NCBI GenBank assembly: GCA_023898685.1
Contig: CP060234.1
Span: forward strand, 2,046,001-2,110,000
Length of the DNA: 64,000 nucleotides
Origin: Phycisphaeraceae bacterium
GTDB lineage: Bacteria; Planctomycetota; Phycisphaerae; Phycisphaerales; UBA1924
Direction of reading: 5' to 3'
The position numbers and the translations under genes are program-made. Of this stretch, positions 7,561-16,345 are shown in pieces. Below the pieces are notes generated by a model. That model was not told the origin of the DNA, ran no database searches, and was given only the letters and a program-made list of their open reading frames with translations. Every line of letters begins with the position of its first letter. Position 1 is the stretch's first letter.

Positions 7561-9111
7561 TCAGCCCGCGACGAACCCCGAGAAGAGCGTTCCGACGATC
7601 GTCGCGAGCACGACGCCGATCAGGTTGAGCGCGAGCCCGGCGCGGATCATGTCGCCCCCCGCGATCTTGCCCGAGCCGAAGACGATCGCGTTCGGGGGCG
7701 TCGCGACGGGGAGCATGAAGGCGAAGCTCGCGGCCATCGTCGCGGGGACGAGCAGCGCGAGAGGTTCAACGCCCAGGGCGGGTGCGGTCGCGACGAGGAT
7801 CGGGAGGATCGCGGTGGTGAGCGCGGTGTTGCTGGTGAGCTCGGTGAGGAAGTTGACCGCGGTGACGAGGACGGCGACGAGCAGCCACGTCGGCAGCCCG
7901 GCGAGGGCGTGCATGTGCCCGCCGATGTAGGCGTCGAGCCCGGTCGAGGTGATGGCCGAGGCGAGCGAGAGCCCACCCCCGAAGAGCAGCAGCACGCCCC
8001 AGGGCGTGCGGCGGGTCACGGTGTCCCAGTCCATGACGAACTCTCGCTTCCTGATGTCGACGGGGATGACGAACATCGCGACCGCGGCGATGAGGGCGAC
8101 GGAGGAATCGCGCAGGCCCGCCAGGGGCGTGATGCCCAATGTGTTGCCGAGGCCGACCAGCTGTGGCCTGAAGATCCACGCGGCGGCGGTGCAGGCGAAG
8201 ACGATCGCGACGAGCTTCTCGCCCCGCGACATCGGGCCCAGCGAGCGGACCTGCTCGTCGATGAGCCGGCGGGCACCCGGGATGGTCTTCACGCGGATCG
8301 GGAAAACGAAGCGCGTGAGCACGAGCCAGGCGATCGGGAGGAAGACGACGACCATGGGCGTCGCGACGAGCATCCAGCGCGTCATCGAGATCTCGACGCC
8401 CAATGTCTCCTCGGCGATGCCGGCGAGGATGAGATTGGGGGGCGTGCCGATGAGCGTCGCGATGCCGCCGATCGACGCGGCGTAGGCGACGCCCAGCAGC
8501 AGCGCGACGGCGAAGTTGCGGCCGAGCGGGGGGACGCCGTCGGTCTTGCTGGATTCGGCGTGCTTCGCCGCGTGTTCCGTGATCAGCGTGATCACGCTGG
8601 TGGCGATGGGCAGCATGAGCACCGCGGTGGCGGTGTTGGAGACCCACGCGCTCAGGGCCGCGGTGGCGAGCATGAACCCGCCGACGATCCGTATGGGGCT
8701 CGTGCCGATCAGGCGGACGATGAGCAGCGCGATCCGGCGGTGGAGGCCCCATCGCTCGATGCCCAGCCCCAGCATGAATCCGCCGAAGAAGAGGAAGATG
8801 AGGTCACGCGCGTAGGGGGCCGCGGCCTCGCCGACCGACGCCGCCCCGAAGAGCGGGAGCAGGGTGACGGGGAACAGGGCGGTGACACTGAGCGGGATCG
8901 CCTCGGTGATCCAGTAGATCGCCATCAGAACGCCGACGCCGGCGGTGACGCGGCCCGGGTGGGAAAGCCCGCCAATGACGGCGCCGGCGTCATCGAGGCG
9001 GGCGGCGGGGAGCAGCAGGTAGGCCGCGATCGCGGCGATGGGCCCCAGGATGAGCGGGGCGAAGTGGAGGATCAGCCGACCGGTGCTGTCGTGGGGCCGC
9101 TCTTCGCCCAT
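7561..9111 (-). CDS. DASS-family sodium:dicarboxylate (or anion) symporter
   Basis: A 516-residue polytopic inner-membrane protein of the divalent anion:sodium symporter family (SLC13). Two SNT signatures mark the inverted repeat halves: WVSNTATAVLMLP and LTSNTALTTAILP. Each is followed by a Pro-Pro-Asn block, GTPPNLILAG and ATPPNAIVFGSG. About 11-12 membrane segments can be counted. The family imports succinate, citrate, sulfate or phosphate with sodium; the substrate here cannot be told. The start at 9111 leaves a short cytoplasmic N-terminus. There is no Shine-Dalgarno sequence; a TAAACT hexamer lies 7 nt upstream. The open frame beyond 9111 runs into a palindromic repeat and is not coding. 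Confidence 0.88.
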   Translation of the reverse strand: MGEERPHDSTGRLILHFAPLILGPIAAIAAYLLLPAARLDDAGAVIGGLSHPGRVTAGVGVLMAIYWITEAIPLSVTALFPVTLLPLFGAASVGEAAAPYARDLIFLFFGGFMLGLGIERWGLHRRIALLIVRLIGTSPIRIVGGFMLATAALSAWVSNTATAVLMLPIATSVITLITEHAAKHAESSKTDGVPPLGRNFAVALLLGVAYAASIGGIATLIGTPPNLILAGIAEETLGVEISMTRWMLVATPMVVVFLPIAWLVLTRFVFPIRVKTIPGARRLIDEQVRSLGPMSRGEKLVAIVFACTAAAWIFRPQLVGLGNTLGITPLAGLRDSSVALIAAVAMFVIPVDIRKREFVMDWDTVTRRTPWGVLLLFGGGLSLASAITSTGLDAYIGGHMHALAGLPTWLLVAVLVTAVNFLTELTSNTALTTAILPILVATAPALGVEPLALLVPATMAASFAFMLPVATPPNAIVFGSGKIAGGDMIRAGLALNLIGVVLATIVGTLFSGFVAG

Positions 9112-9118
9112 GAGGTCG

Positions 9119-9124
9119 AGTTTA
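9119..9124 (-). promoter_or_regulatory. Possible -10 hexamer before the DASS transporter
   Basis: TAAACT on the minus strand, 7 nt before the ATG at 9111, with no room for a ribosome binding site. It fits the leaderless TANNNT pattern of this window. Confidence 0.35.
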
Positions 9125-9147
9125 GAGGATTTGTCGTCTCTGCTCTG

Positions 9148-9216
9148 GCGAGCGGCGGGCGCGAGCCCGCGGAATCGGTTGCCAGGATGCTCCGCGGGCT
9201 CGCGCCCGCGGCTCGC
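9148..9216. repeat. Paired inverted hairpin element, family A
   Basis: Left arm 9148-9173 and right arm 9191-9216 are inverted copies. Each arm folds alone: stem close to CCGCGGGC/GCCCGCGG with loop GCGA (left) or its complement (right). It lies between the transporter start and the tmRNA gene. Confidence 0.75.
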
Positions 9217-9345
9217 TGAGGGCGTGTCAGCCGCGTGCACGGTTGCATGCCGGGCTCGGTCCATCCCGGCGATCCGCCTTGCGGGCGGGGCGTATCATTC
9301 AGGGGCGGCGAGGGCCGCCGTGTGTTTGTCGCTCATTGACAACTT

Positions 9346-9692
9346 GGGGCCGATCGGATTCGACCGGGCAGGGAAGGCCTGCGGTGGCGCGTCGTGGGGC
9401 GTGCTGGCCACGTAAAAAGCACGCACTCTTTATAACTGCCGAACCGCAGTACGCTCTGGCGGCGTAACGCCGTCTGTCCCCCGCCTGACGCCCGATGGGG
9501 CGGGGGACAACGACATCGGGCTGGTCGACGCGTGGTGCAACCGGGCGCGTCGGCGAGGAGGTTCACCGGGAGCTGGGCCGACAGGGAGGGTGTCCGTTCT
9601 CGCCCTTGACGCCGAGATCAAACGACGGACTACACGCGTAGAGGCCGCTTGCTGACTGTCACGGGACGGGGGTTCGATTCCCCCCGGCTCCA
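9346..9692 (+). ncRNA. ssrA: tmRNA (transfer-messenger RNA)
   Basis: About 347 nt. The 5' end GGGGCCGATCGGATTCGACC and the 3' end with the T-arm GGTTCGATTC and CGGCTCCA are the standard tRNA-like ends; GGGGCCG (9346-9352) pairs with CGGCTCC (9685-9691), including one G-U pair. The discriminator A is at 9692 and CCA is not encoded. The tag reading frame ends at TAA 9465-9467. The preceding ATAACT and the match to known planctomycete tags suggest that GCC at 9438 is the resume codon, giving the tag AEPQYALAA. It rescues stalled ribosomes with SmpB. A strong hairpin follows at once. Confidence 0.95.
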
Positions 9693-9699
9693 TTGATAA

Positions 9700-9735
9700 G
9701 CGCCGCCGGCTTGCGGGCCGGCGGCGTTGTTGTTT
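9700..9735 (+). terminator. Rho-independent terminator of tmRNA
   Basis: GC-rich hairpin CGCCGCCGGC / GCCGGCGGCG followed by TTGTTGTTT, starting 8 nt after the tmRNA end. Confidence 0.75.
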
Positions 9736-9766
9736 CGAGATCCGGCTCGGCCGGGTCGACGTCAGG

Positions 9767-11125
9767 TCACGGGCAGCCGCCCACGAACTCGGAGATGAAC
9801 GCCTGCACGTCGGCCAGATCGAGCACGCCGAACGGCGCGACGAGGTCGGCCAGCGGGTCGCCCGAGACGAACGCTGCGATGAAGGCCTGGACGTCGGCGA
9901 GATCGAGCACGCCGTAGGGCTCGGCGACGTCTGCGAGGTTGCACCCGCCGCCGGCGGCGATGAGCGAGACGACGCGGTTGGAGGCCAAGCCGCCTGCGTT
10001 CGCGAACGATCCCCCGATGTGGAGCGCCGTGCCTTCTCCCGCGTCGGCGACGATCGCACCGAAGCAGTTGGCGTCGGCGCCGGCACCGACCTGCTCCCAC
10101 GACGCCCCGTTCCACTTGGCGATGTGGTCGATCCCGCCGGCGGCGGCGGCGAAGCTGCCGACGGCGTAGAGGGCGGGGCCGTTGCCGTCGTCGAAGACGG
10201 TCAGTTCCTGAACGGTGCTCTGGAATCCGGCGCCGACGGGCGACCAGTTCGTGCCGTCCCACTTGGCGACCCGGACCGCGGGGTTGCCGCCCGCGAACTG
10301 GAAGCTGCCACCCGCGTAGAGGGCTGGGCCGTTGCCGTCGTCAAACTCGGTCATGGTGATGACCTGGGCGAAGCCCGACGATTGTGTGAGCCCGCCGCCC
10401 AGCGCGTGCCACGCCGCGCCGTCCCACATCGCGATGTTGTTCGCCGCGACGCCACCGATCTCGAGGAATCTCCCACCGGCGTAGAGGTGAGGACCGCTGC
10501 CCAGGTCGGCGACCGCGAGGTCGAGCACGATCAGCGGGACGGCTCCGCCGATGGTGGCGCCGACCGGGGCGTAGTTCGTGCCGTCCCAGGTGGCGAGGTG
10601 GCTCAGCCCGCTGATGCCCCCGAGGTCGACGTAGTTGCCGGCGATGAAGAGCTTCTCGCCCGAGCCGTCGTCGAAGACCTGGAAGTCCCACATCGAGTCG
10701 AGGAAGCTCGACTGCACAGCGTCCATCGAGTGCCAGGCGGTGCCGTCCCAGCGCGCGAGCTTCTCGGTATCGGCGACACCGCCGGCTGAGTCGAAGTAGC
10801 CGCCCGCGATGAGGCTGCCCTGGTAGACCGCGAGACAGTTGGCAAACTGGTTGATCAGGCCCCCGCCCACGCTCTCCCAGGCCGAGCCGTTCCACTTCGC
10901 GAGATTCTGCGTTCCAGCGGCGCCACCCGCCGAGCCGAACTGCCCGATCGCGTAGAGCGCGTTCCCGGTCCCGTCGTCATAGGTCGCGAAGGACGCGACG
11001 TAGGACCCGGTCATGCCGGGGGTTCCGAGCGTGTTCGACCAGGTCGGTGTGCCGGCGAGGGCCGCCGGTGCGGCGGCGCCGATCAGGCCGCAACCGAGCG
11101 CGAGGCGGAATGCGTGCATCGTCAT
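9767..11125 (-). CDS. Secreted repeat (propeller-like) protein with GC-type dockerin-like C-terminus
   Basis: A 452-residue exported protein; the signal peptide ends near APAALAG (about residue 24). The body consists of seven or eight repeats of about 45 residues with the pattern LYAGGxF...AGG...IAxWDGxxWxxxGxG, resembling delta-60 or kelch-like beta-propeller blades. The tail has the paired block AEPYGVLDLADVQAFIAAF and APFGVLDLADVQAFISEF, ending in GCP. No catalytic motif is seen; an adhesive or surface role is only a guess. The ATG at 11125 is preceded by GGAG about 9 nt upstream. Stands alone between the tmRNA and the ggt gene. Confidence 0.7.
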   Translation of the reverse strand: MTMHAFRLALGCGLIGAAAPAALAGTPTWSNTLGTPGMTGSYVASFATYDDGTGNALYAIGQFGSAGGAAGTQNLAKWNGSAWESVGGGLINQFANCLAVYQGSLIAGGYFDSAGGVADTEKLARWDGTAWHSMDAVQSSFLDSMWDFQVFDDGSGEKLFIAGNYVDLGGISGLSHLATWDGTNYAPVGATIGGAVPLIVLDLAVADLGSGPHLYAGGRFLEIGGVAANNIAMWDGAAWHALGGGLTQSSGFAQVITMTEFDDGNGPALYAGGSFQFAGGNPAVRVAKWDGTNWSPVGAGFQSTVQELTVFDDGNGPALYAVGSFAAAAGGIDHIAKWNGASWEQVGAGADANCFGAIVADAGEGTALHIGGSFANAGGLASNRVVSLIAAGGGCNLADVAEPYGVLDLADVQAFIAAFVSGDPLADLVAPFGVLDLADVQAFISEFVGGCP

Positions 11126-11291
11126 CTCACATCTCCAATCTGTGGTGCGGGGCGAGCGGGCAACCCATCCTCGGTCGCGGCTCGCTCGGGTGGCGCGGGG
11201 TTCCGCCCGCGTTCCCCGAGCATATCGGGAAACCGCCCGCAAACAAGGACCATCCCGCGGAAGGGAAAGAAGCGCCGGCGGACGAGGGGTT

Positions 11292-13145
11292 TCACTCTTC
11301 CCACGCGGGCCGGCCTCCCTTGCGGGGGTCGCAGGCCGCTTGCCATCCGCCGCGCGCATCACGTCGGATGAGTTGCACAACACCGTCGTCGCGCCGCTCG
11401 GTGAGCGTCTGCCCGCGTTTGACCAATCCCGCGCCGAGCGGCTCCGGGGCTCCCGGGTCGGGCCACGTCTCGAGGTAGAGCTTGTCGGGCAGCCACTGGT
11501 GGTGCAGGCGCGGGGCACGCACGGCCTGCGTGGCCGACGCGTCGGCCAGCAACACGCGGAGCAGCGCCTGGGCCGTGCCCGTGATGATCCGCGGCCCGCC
11601 CGACGCACCGGCGAGGGCGAACACTCGCCCATCCGCGTCGAGCACGATCGTGGGCGACATGCTCGAAAGGGGCCGCTGGCCGGGGTGGGGCAGGTTCGTG
11701 TCCGACTGGCGGAGGCCAAACGCGTTGGCCTTGCCTCTCACCGTGGTGAAGTCGTCCATCTCATCGTTGAGGCAGAAGCCGAACCCGTCGACGGTGACGA
11801 GCGAGCCGAATTCGAGGTTGATCGTCTGCGTGCAGGCGACCGCGTTGCCCCGCCCGTCAACCACGCAGAAGTGGCTCGTGCCGCTGTCGTTCGGGATGGG
11901 CGCCACGCCGTAGGTGTCGATGGGCTTGGTGTGGGCGGGGTCGATCTGCTCGGCAACGCGATCGAGGGCGCGCGCGTCGAGCATCTTGTCGACCGGGACG
12001 TCGGCGAACGCCGGGTCGGCCATGTACCGCGACCGATCAGCGAACGCGTGCTTGAAGATCTCGGCGAGCAGATGGGCGTTCGCGGCGTCGGGCCAGCCCG
12101 TTTCTGGAAGTGAGACGCCGAGCCGATCGACAAGGCCGAACGTCTGTGCGATCGCAACCCCACCGCTTGACGGGGGCGGCATGACCAGCAGCGTCTTGTC
12201 GCGCCAGGCCAGGCGGATCGGGGGCGTCTCCGTCACCGTGTAGCTTGCAAGATCGTTCTTGGTCAGCACGCCGCCATCGCGGGCCGCCGCCCGTACGATC
12301 GACTCGGCGATCTGACCCTTGTAGAACGCGTCGGCGCCACGCTTGGCGATGAGGCGCAGGGCCCAGGCCTGCTCGGGGTTGCGGATGGTCTCGCCGACCT
12401 CGACCCGGCCGCTCCGCATCAGCCGCGACCAGACGAAGCCGAAGCGGCGGGTCCAGTCGGGGTGCTCCTCGAATCTCCTGGCTACGTCGCGCGCCGCCTG
12501 CACGTGGTGCTCGTCGGCGGCGAATCCGTCCTCCGCGAGGCGGATCGCGGGGGCGAAAACATCCTCACGATCGAGCGACCCGTAGCGGTCGAGCGCGTAC
12601 AGCAGGCCCGCGACGCTACCGGGGACGGCCACCGCCCGCCCACCGAAGCGGGAGGCTTCTGGGGCGTCCCATGCCTCATAGGTGTCGGGCCCGATGGCCG
12701 CCGGGCAGGTTTCCCGGAAATTGATGGTCGTGTCGACGGGGCCCCGGCCCTCTTCGCCCTCCAGATGGATGACCATGAATCCACCGCCCCCGAGGCCGCA
12801 GGAGTCGGGGCGGACCACCGAGAGCGCGAGGGCGGTCGCCACCGCCGCGTCGACCGCGTTGCCGCCCCGGCTCAGGATCTCCGCCCCGGCCTCGGAGGCG
12901 AGCCGGTGATCGGCGGCGACCACGCCCCCGGATCTGGGCGAGGTCGAACAGCCCGACAGCCCCGCGAGGGTGATCGAGATGACCAGGCTCCAGATGACGC
13001 GTCCCAAGAGGTGAGTCCCCGCAAGAGGGTTGAGGTCGGCTGGTCGTGGTGCATCGCGATGGTACCTGAAAGCCCGACCGGCCCGGGCCAGCATCCAGAC
13101 CGGCGATAAAAACGGATTGACAGAGTCGGATATCTTCTTTAGCAT
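11292..13145 (-). CDS. ggt: Gamma-glutamyltransferase, lipoprotein form
   Basis: N-terminal nucleophile hydrolase that splits and transfers the gamma-glutamyl group of glutathione outside the cytoplasm. The self-cleavage and catalytic threonine lies in NDSGTSHFCVVD; GLGGGGFMV, DEMDDF, PLSSMSPTIV and ASGGPRI are further family blocks. The N-terminus has a hydrophobic stretch ending in LAGLSGC, a lipobox, so the protein is probably membrane-anchored. The start is uncertain: ATG at 13145 gives 617 residues but overlaps a good promoter for the divergent cytochrome gene; ATG at 13094 or TTG at 13007 would still keep the lipobox. The function is secure, the first 50 residues are not. Confidence 0.88.
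   Translation of the reverse strand: MLKKISDSVNPFLSPVWMLARAGRAFRYHRDAPRPADLNPLAGTHLLGRVIWSLVISITLAGLSGCSTSPRSGGVVAADHRLASEAGAEILSRGGNAVDAAVATALALSVVRPDSCGLGGGGFMVIHLEGEEGRGPVDTTINFRETCPAAIGPDTYEAWDAPEASRFGGRAVAVPGSVAGLLYALDRYGSLDREDVFAPAIRLAEDGFAADEHHVQAARDVARRFEEHPDWTRRFGFVWSRLMRSGRVEVGETIRNPEQAWALRLIAKRGADAFYKGQIAESIVRAAARDGGVLTKNDLASYTVTETPPIRLAWRDKTLLVMPPPSSGGVAIAQTFGLVDRLGVSLPETGWPDAANAHLLAEIFKHAFADRSRYMADPAFADVPVDKMLDARALDRVAEQIDPAHTKPIDTYGVAPIPNDSGTSHFCVVDGRGNAVACTQTINLEFGSLVTVDGFGFCLNDEMDDFTTVRGKANAFGLRQSDTNLPHPGQRPLSSMSPTIVLDADGRVFALAGASGGPRIITGTAQALLRVLLADASATQAVRAPRLHHQWLPDKLYLETWPDPGAPEPLGAGLVKRGQTLTERRDDGVVQLIRRDARGGWQAACDPRKGGRPAWEE
13117..13145 (+). promoter_or_regulatory. Sigma-70-type promoter for the cytochrome gene
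   Basis: TTGACA at 13117-13122, a 17-nt spacer and TAGCAT at 13140-13145. The -35 box is perfect and the -10 box matches four of six positions. Transcription would start near 13152, about 60 nt before the cytochrome ATG. Confidence 0.5.
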
Positions 13146-13211
13146 GGCGGCTTGCTCCGGGCGGAGTCCCGCTTGATCCGGGGCGGGGGACACAACAAGT
13201 TGGTGACAGGC

Positions 13212-14654
13212 ATGCTCAACCGAACCAGGGCGACGCGCCATTGTGCGAAACGGTCATCCAACATCAGGGATGGCCACAGGCCAGTCCGTGTCCGGCTCCT
13301 GACACGCATCGTGCTGGGAGTGGCGTTGACAGGGCCATTCGCATCCGTTTCGGCTCAGGAGAAGCCCATCAGCCGGACACCGATCTGCGCCACCGCGGAA
13401 TGCCACCCCGGGTACGCGGAGCGCGCGGTGCCGCACGAGCCGGTGCAACTGAGGCACTGCCTCGACTGCCACCAGTACGACTCTCCCGCCGACCACACCT
13501 TCACGCTGCTCGCCGAGGGCGAGGCGCTGTGCGCCAAGTGTCACGAGCGGCACGAATCGGTGAACGTGCATAAGCCGGTGCTCGACGGGCGCTGCACCGA
13601 TTGCCACGATCCCCACGGCTCGTCGCACGGCTCGATGCTCTACGACGAGACGGAGCGGATGTGCCTTCGCTGCCACACCCAGGACTTCTCGGCGAGGAAG
13701 TTCGTGCACGGGCCGGTCGTGGTGGGCGCGTGTGTGGTCTGCCACTCGGCCCACTCGAGCCCGCAGCCCGGGCTCCTCGTCGCGCCCATCGGAGACCTCT
13801 GCGTCGAGTGCCACGACAGCGTGAAGCCCCCCGAGAACCGCGTCGGCATCACGGTCCACGCGCCGATGGCCGGGGGATGCACGTCCTGTCACGACCCGCA
13901 CGCCACCGACTATCAGTTCCAGCTCTCCTCGGGGGTGCAGGATCTCTGCTTCGGCTGCCACAAGGAGATGCGGACGACGATCATGGAAGCACGCATCCAC
14001 CACAGCCCGGTCGACGAGGGCGCCGCCTGCACCAACTGCCACAACCCTCATTTCTCGTCGCTTCCCAGGCTCCAGAAGCAGGCCCAGCCCGACCTCTGCC
14101 TCGGCTGTCACGACGAGCCGCTGCGGGCGGGCGACGGCACCACGCTGACCAACATGGAGGAGTTGCTCAGGGACAACCCCGATCACCACGGCCCGATCCG
14201 CGAGGGCGCCTGCACCGCGTGCCACAACCCGCACTCGAGCGATCGGTTCCGTCTTTTGTACATGGAGTACCCCCCCGAGTTCTACGCCCCGTTCAAGGTC
14301 GATCGCTACCGGCTGTGCTTCTCCTGCCACCTCGAGGACCTCGTCGAGGACCGCTCCGGGGCGGGGCTGACGGGCTTCCGCAACGGCGACGAGAACCTGC
14401 ACTACGTGCACGTCAACCGGCAGAAGGGACGCACCTGCCGGGCCTGCCACGAGGTCCACGCTTCCAAGCACGAGTTCCACATCCGCGACAAGGTGCCGTT
14501 CGGCCGGGGCGGATGGGAATTGCCGATCAACTACGAGAAGTCCGTCGACGGCGGCCGATGCAGCCCGGGCTGCCACAAGCCCAGGACGTACAGCCGTACA
14601 GAAACGCCAACCCTGTCGACACCGGCGGCGAGCGCCGCCCAGGAGGATCACTGA
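13212..14654 (+). CDS. Multihaem c-type cytochrome (doubled CXXCH type)
   Basis: A 480-residue exported protein; the hydrophobic signal (IVLGVALTGPFASVSAQ) sits around residues 33-50. I count 13 canonical CXXCH haem sites: CLDCH, CAKCH, CTDCH, CLRCH, CVVCH, CVECH, CTSCH, CFGCH, CTNCH, CLGCH, CTACH, CFSCH and CRACH. There is also a CX4CH (CATAECH) near the mature N-terminus and a CX3CH (CSPGCH) near the C-terminus, so up to 15 haems. Many sites come as pairs, as in the doubled-CXXCH family used for periplasmic or outer-surface electron transfer. The gene overlaps the next one by one base, so the two are co-translated. Its electron partners cannot be told. Confidence 0.9.
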   Translation: MLNRTRATRHCAKRSSNIRDGHRPVRVRLLTRIVLGVALTGPFASVSAQEKPISRTPICATAECHPGYAERAVPHEPVQLRHCLDCHQYDSPADHTFTLLAEGEALCAKCHERHESVNVHKPVLDGRCTDCHDPHGSSHGSMLYDETERMCLRCHTQDFSARKFVHGPVVVGACVVCHSAHSSPQPGLLVAPIGDLCVECHDSVKPPENRVGITVHAPMAGGCTSCHDPHATDYQFQLSSGVQDLCFGCHKEMRTTIMEARIHHSPVDEGAACTNCHNPHFSSLPRLQKQAQPDLCLGCHDEPLRAGDGTTLTNMEELLRDNPDHHGPIREGACTACHNPHSSDRFRLLYMEYPPEFYAPFKVDRYRLCFSCHLEDLVEDRSGAGLTGFRNGDENLHYVHVNRQKGRTCRACHEVHASKHEFHIRDKVPFGRGGWELPINYEKSVDGGRCSPGCHKPRTYSRTETPTLSTPAASAAQEDH

Positions 14655-15736
14655 TGCCGCGGCTATTGCGCCAGCGCTCTGCGGGTTTCCAGCCTCACCC
14701 CCTGCTCTCGGCGTGGTGGGCCGTGCTGGCCGCTTCCTGCGCGATGCTGTTCAACCCGGGCGCGTTCGCGGCCGCGGACCTTCATCCGGGCGACGAAGCC
14801 CCCGCGGTCACGGTGAACGCGCTCGACGGCCAGGCGCTCGAGGTGCCCAACCGCAACGGGACCGTCCAGGTGCTCCTGTTCGGCGACGCGTCGCACGAGA
14901 AGGTGCAGCAGACGGTGACCCGACTGGCGCCGGTGCTGGGCGACCCGCTGCTCGAAGAGATCGAGAAGCAGTGGGTGCTCGTTCTGACGCGGGGGAGTGA
15001 TCCCGACGCGTTGCTCAGCCTGCTCGATGAGAACACGCGAAGCCGGGTGGTGGTGGTCCGCGATTCGGATCGGCGGGTGTTCGAGGCCTACCACGTCTTT
15101 GCTGTGCCGACGATCGTCGTGATCGATGGACAGGGCAAGATCGTTCGGGTTCACCCCGGGCCCAACCCGCGGATCGAGCGGATGATCCTCGAGGACATTC
15201 TGGTCGGGGCGCACAGAATCGAGCCGGGCGGAATCGACAAGGACGGGCAGCCCGAAGCGGGCGCGGGCGACGCCGCCCAGCACACGGCGAGGCTGACTCG
15301 GATGGCCTCTCAGCTTCTTCAGCGGGGTCTCTACGGCCCCGCGGAGAGAGCGCTCACGCAGGTGCTCGCCGATGCCCCCGACAGCGTCGACGCCAACATC
15401 ACGATGGGCGAGTTGCTGCTCGCGACCGGCCGACCAGCCGAGGCGACAGAGCGGTTCCGCGCGGCGCTGCGTGTGCAGCCCGAGTCGGCCGGGGCGACCC
15501 TCGGGCTCGCCACAGCAGAGATCCGGCAGGCCGAGCCCGACCTGGACGCGATCGCGGCGGGGATGTCGAAGTTCCTCGCGGCCCACCCCGACGATCCCCG
15601 TGCCCACTATCTCATGGGTCTGATCCACGAGCGGCGCGGCCAATCCGACGAGGCGATCGCATCGTTCAAGCGATCGGCGGCGCTCCAGCTGGGCCCGGTC
15701 TACGCCGAGCCCTCGGTCTCGGTCGACGCCCCCTGA
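14654..15736 (+). CDS. Exported thioredoxin-fold protein with C-terminal TPR repeats
   Basis: A 360-residue protein with a hydrophobic signal segment at about residues 18-39. The segment from residue 42 (LHPGDEAPAVTVNALDG) to about 180 is a TlpA/AhpC-like redoxin fold, including the cis-Pro strand FAVPTIVVIDGQG. The active-site CXXC is absent (GDASHEK in its place), so it is not a thiol reductase and may be structural or an assembly factor. Residues 215-350 hold three TPR-like helical pairs (GLYGPAERALTQVL, GRPAEATERFRAAL, GQSDEAIASFKRSA). AGGAGGA sits 7 nt before the ATG, which overlaps the cytochrome stop codon; a shared role with the cytochrome is likely. Confidence 0.72.
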   Translation: MPRLLRQRSAGFQPHPLLSAWWAVLAASCAMLFNPGAFAAADLHPGDEAPAVTVNALDGQALEVPNRNGTVQVLLFGDASHEKVQQTVTRLAPVLGDPLLEEIEKQWVLVLTRGSDPDALLSLLDENTRSRVVVVRDSDRRVFEAYHVFAVPTIVVIDGQGKIVRVHPGPNPRIERMILEDILVGAHRIEPGGIDKDGQPEAGAGDAAQHTARLTRMASQLLQRGLYGPAERALTQVLADAPDSVDANITMGELLLATGRPAEATERFRAALRVQPESAGATLGLATAEIRQAEPDLDAIAAGMSKFLAAHPDDPRAHYLMGLIHERRGQSDEAIASFKRSAALQLGPVYAEPSVSVDAP

Positions 15737-15828
15737 ATCTGCGCGGGCGGACGCTATCGAGCGTTCGGCGTGCTCGCCCGGTTGGCCCGGGTATTGGCGC
15801 GACACCGGCTTCGCGGGTACCATGGCGT

Positions 15829-15894
15829 CGGCGATGGAGTCCGCCTCCTGCTCGGAAACCGGCCGGCATCTTCGGTGGCCTGATGACTCCTGTC
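15829..15894 (+). promoter_or_regulatory. Fluoride riboswitch (crcB motif)
   Basis: The conserved 5' block GGCGATGGAGTCCGCC begins at 15830 and the 3' pseudoknot block CTGATGACTCCTG ends at 15892, the classic crcB-motif layout. It lies 38 bp before the crcB start, which confirms the ligand assignment: fluoride binding switches on the exporter. Identified from consensus only. Confidence 0.88.
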
Positions 15895-15931
15895 CAACGA
15901 GCCGACATGGGCTCCAAGATAGGAGTGTGCG

Positions 15932-16345
15932 ATGGCGGGTGGTTCGGTTTCGTTGCTGAAGCCTCTTCTGATCTTCCTCGGCGCCGGCGCGGGCGGACTG
16001 CTGCGTTACTACATCGGCTGGCTGGCGCAGAGTCTCTGGGGGCCGACCTTCCCATTCGGCACGCTGGTGTGCAACGTCACCGGGTGCCTGCTCATGGGCT
16101 TCCTCGCCACGGCGTGGATGGGGCCCGTGTTGATCCGCGATGAATTCAGGGTGGCGGTGCTCGTCGGTATCCTGGGCGGGTACACGACCTTCTCCTCGTT
16201 CGGGCGAGAGACCCTCACGCTGCTCCAGGACGGGGAGTGGGGGAGGGCCGGCGCCTACGTGCTCGCGAGCGTGCTCGTGGGCCTGTTCGCGGTCTGGGCC
16301 GGGGCGGCGCTCGCCACCCGCATCTACGGGGATGGTGTCTCATGA
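15932..16345 (+). CDS. crcB: Fluoride exporter CrcB/Fluc
   Basis: A 137-residue, four-helix membrane protein that lets fluoride leave the cell as a dimeric channel. Family motifs: GGLLRYYIG, FPFGTLVCNVTGCLLMG (with the conserved Asn), and GGYTTFSSFGRE with the phenylalanine track and the sodium-site threonine. AGGAG at 15921-15925 is 6 nt from the ATG. It sits behind a fluoride riboswitch and overlaps the DUF190 gene by 4 bp (ATGA), so the three form one fluoride-response unit. Confidence 0.95.
   Translation: MAGGSVSLLKPLLIFLGAGAGGLLRYYIGWLAQSLWGPTFPFGTLVCNVTGCLLMGFLATAWMGPVLIRDEFRVAVLVGILGGYTTFSSFGRETLTLLQDGEWGRAGAYVLASVLVGLFAVWAGAALATRIYGDGVS

Noticed and set aside
9411..9413. GCA as the tmRNA resume codon
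   Set aside because: It opens a frame that misses the TAA and would not end in ALAA; GCC at 9438 fits the tag and the ATAACT signal.
9243..9467. Small open frame ending in ALAA
   Set aside because: Its last nine codons are the tmRNA tag; the rest is tmRNA and upstream DNA.
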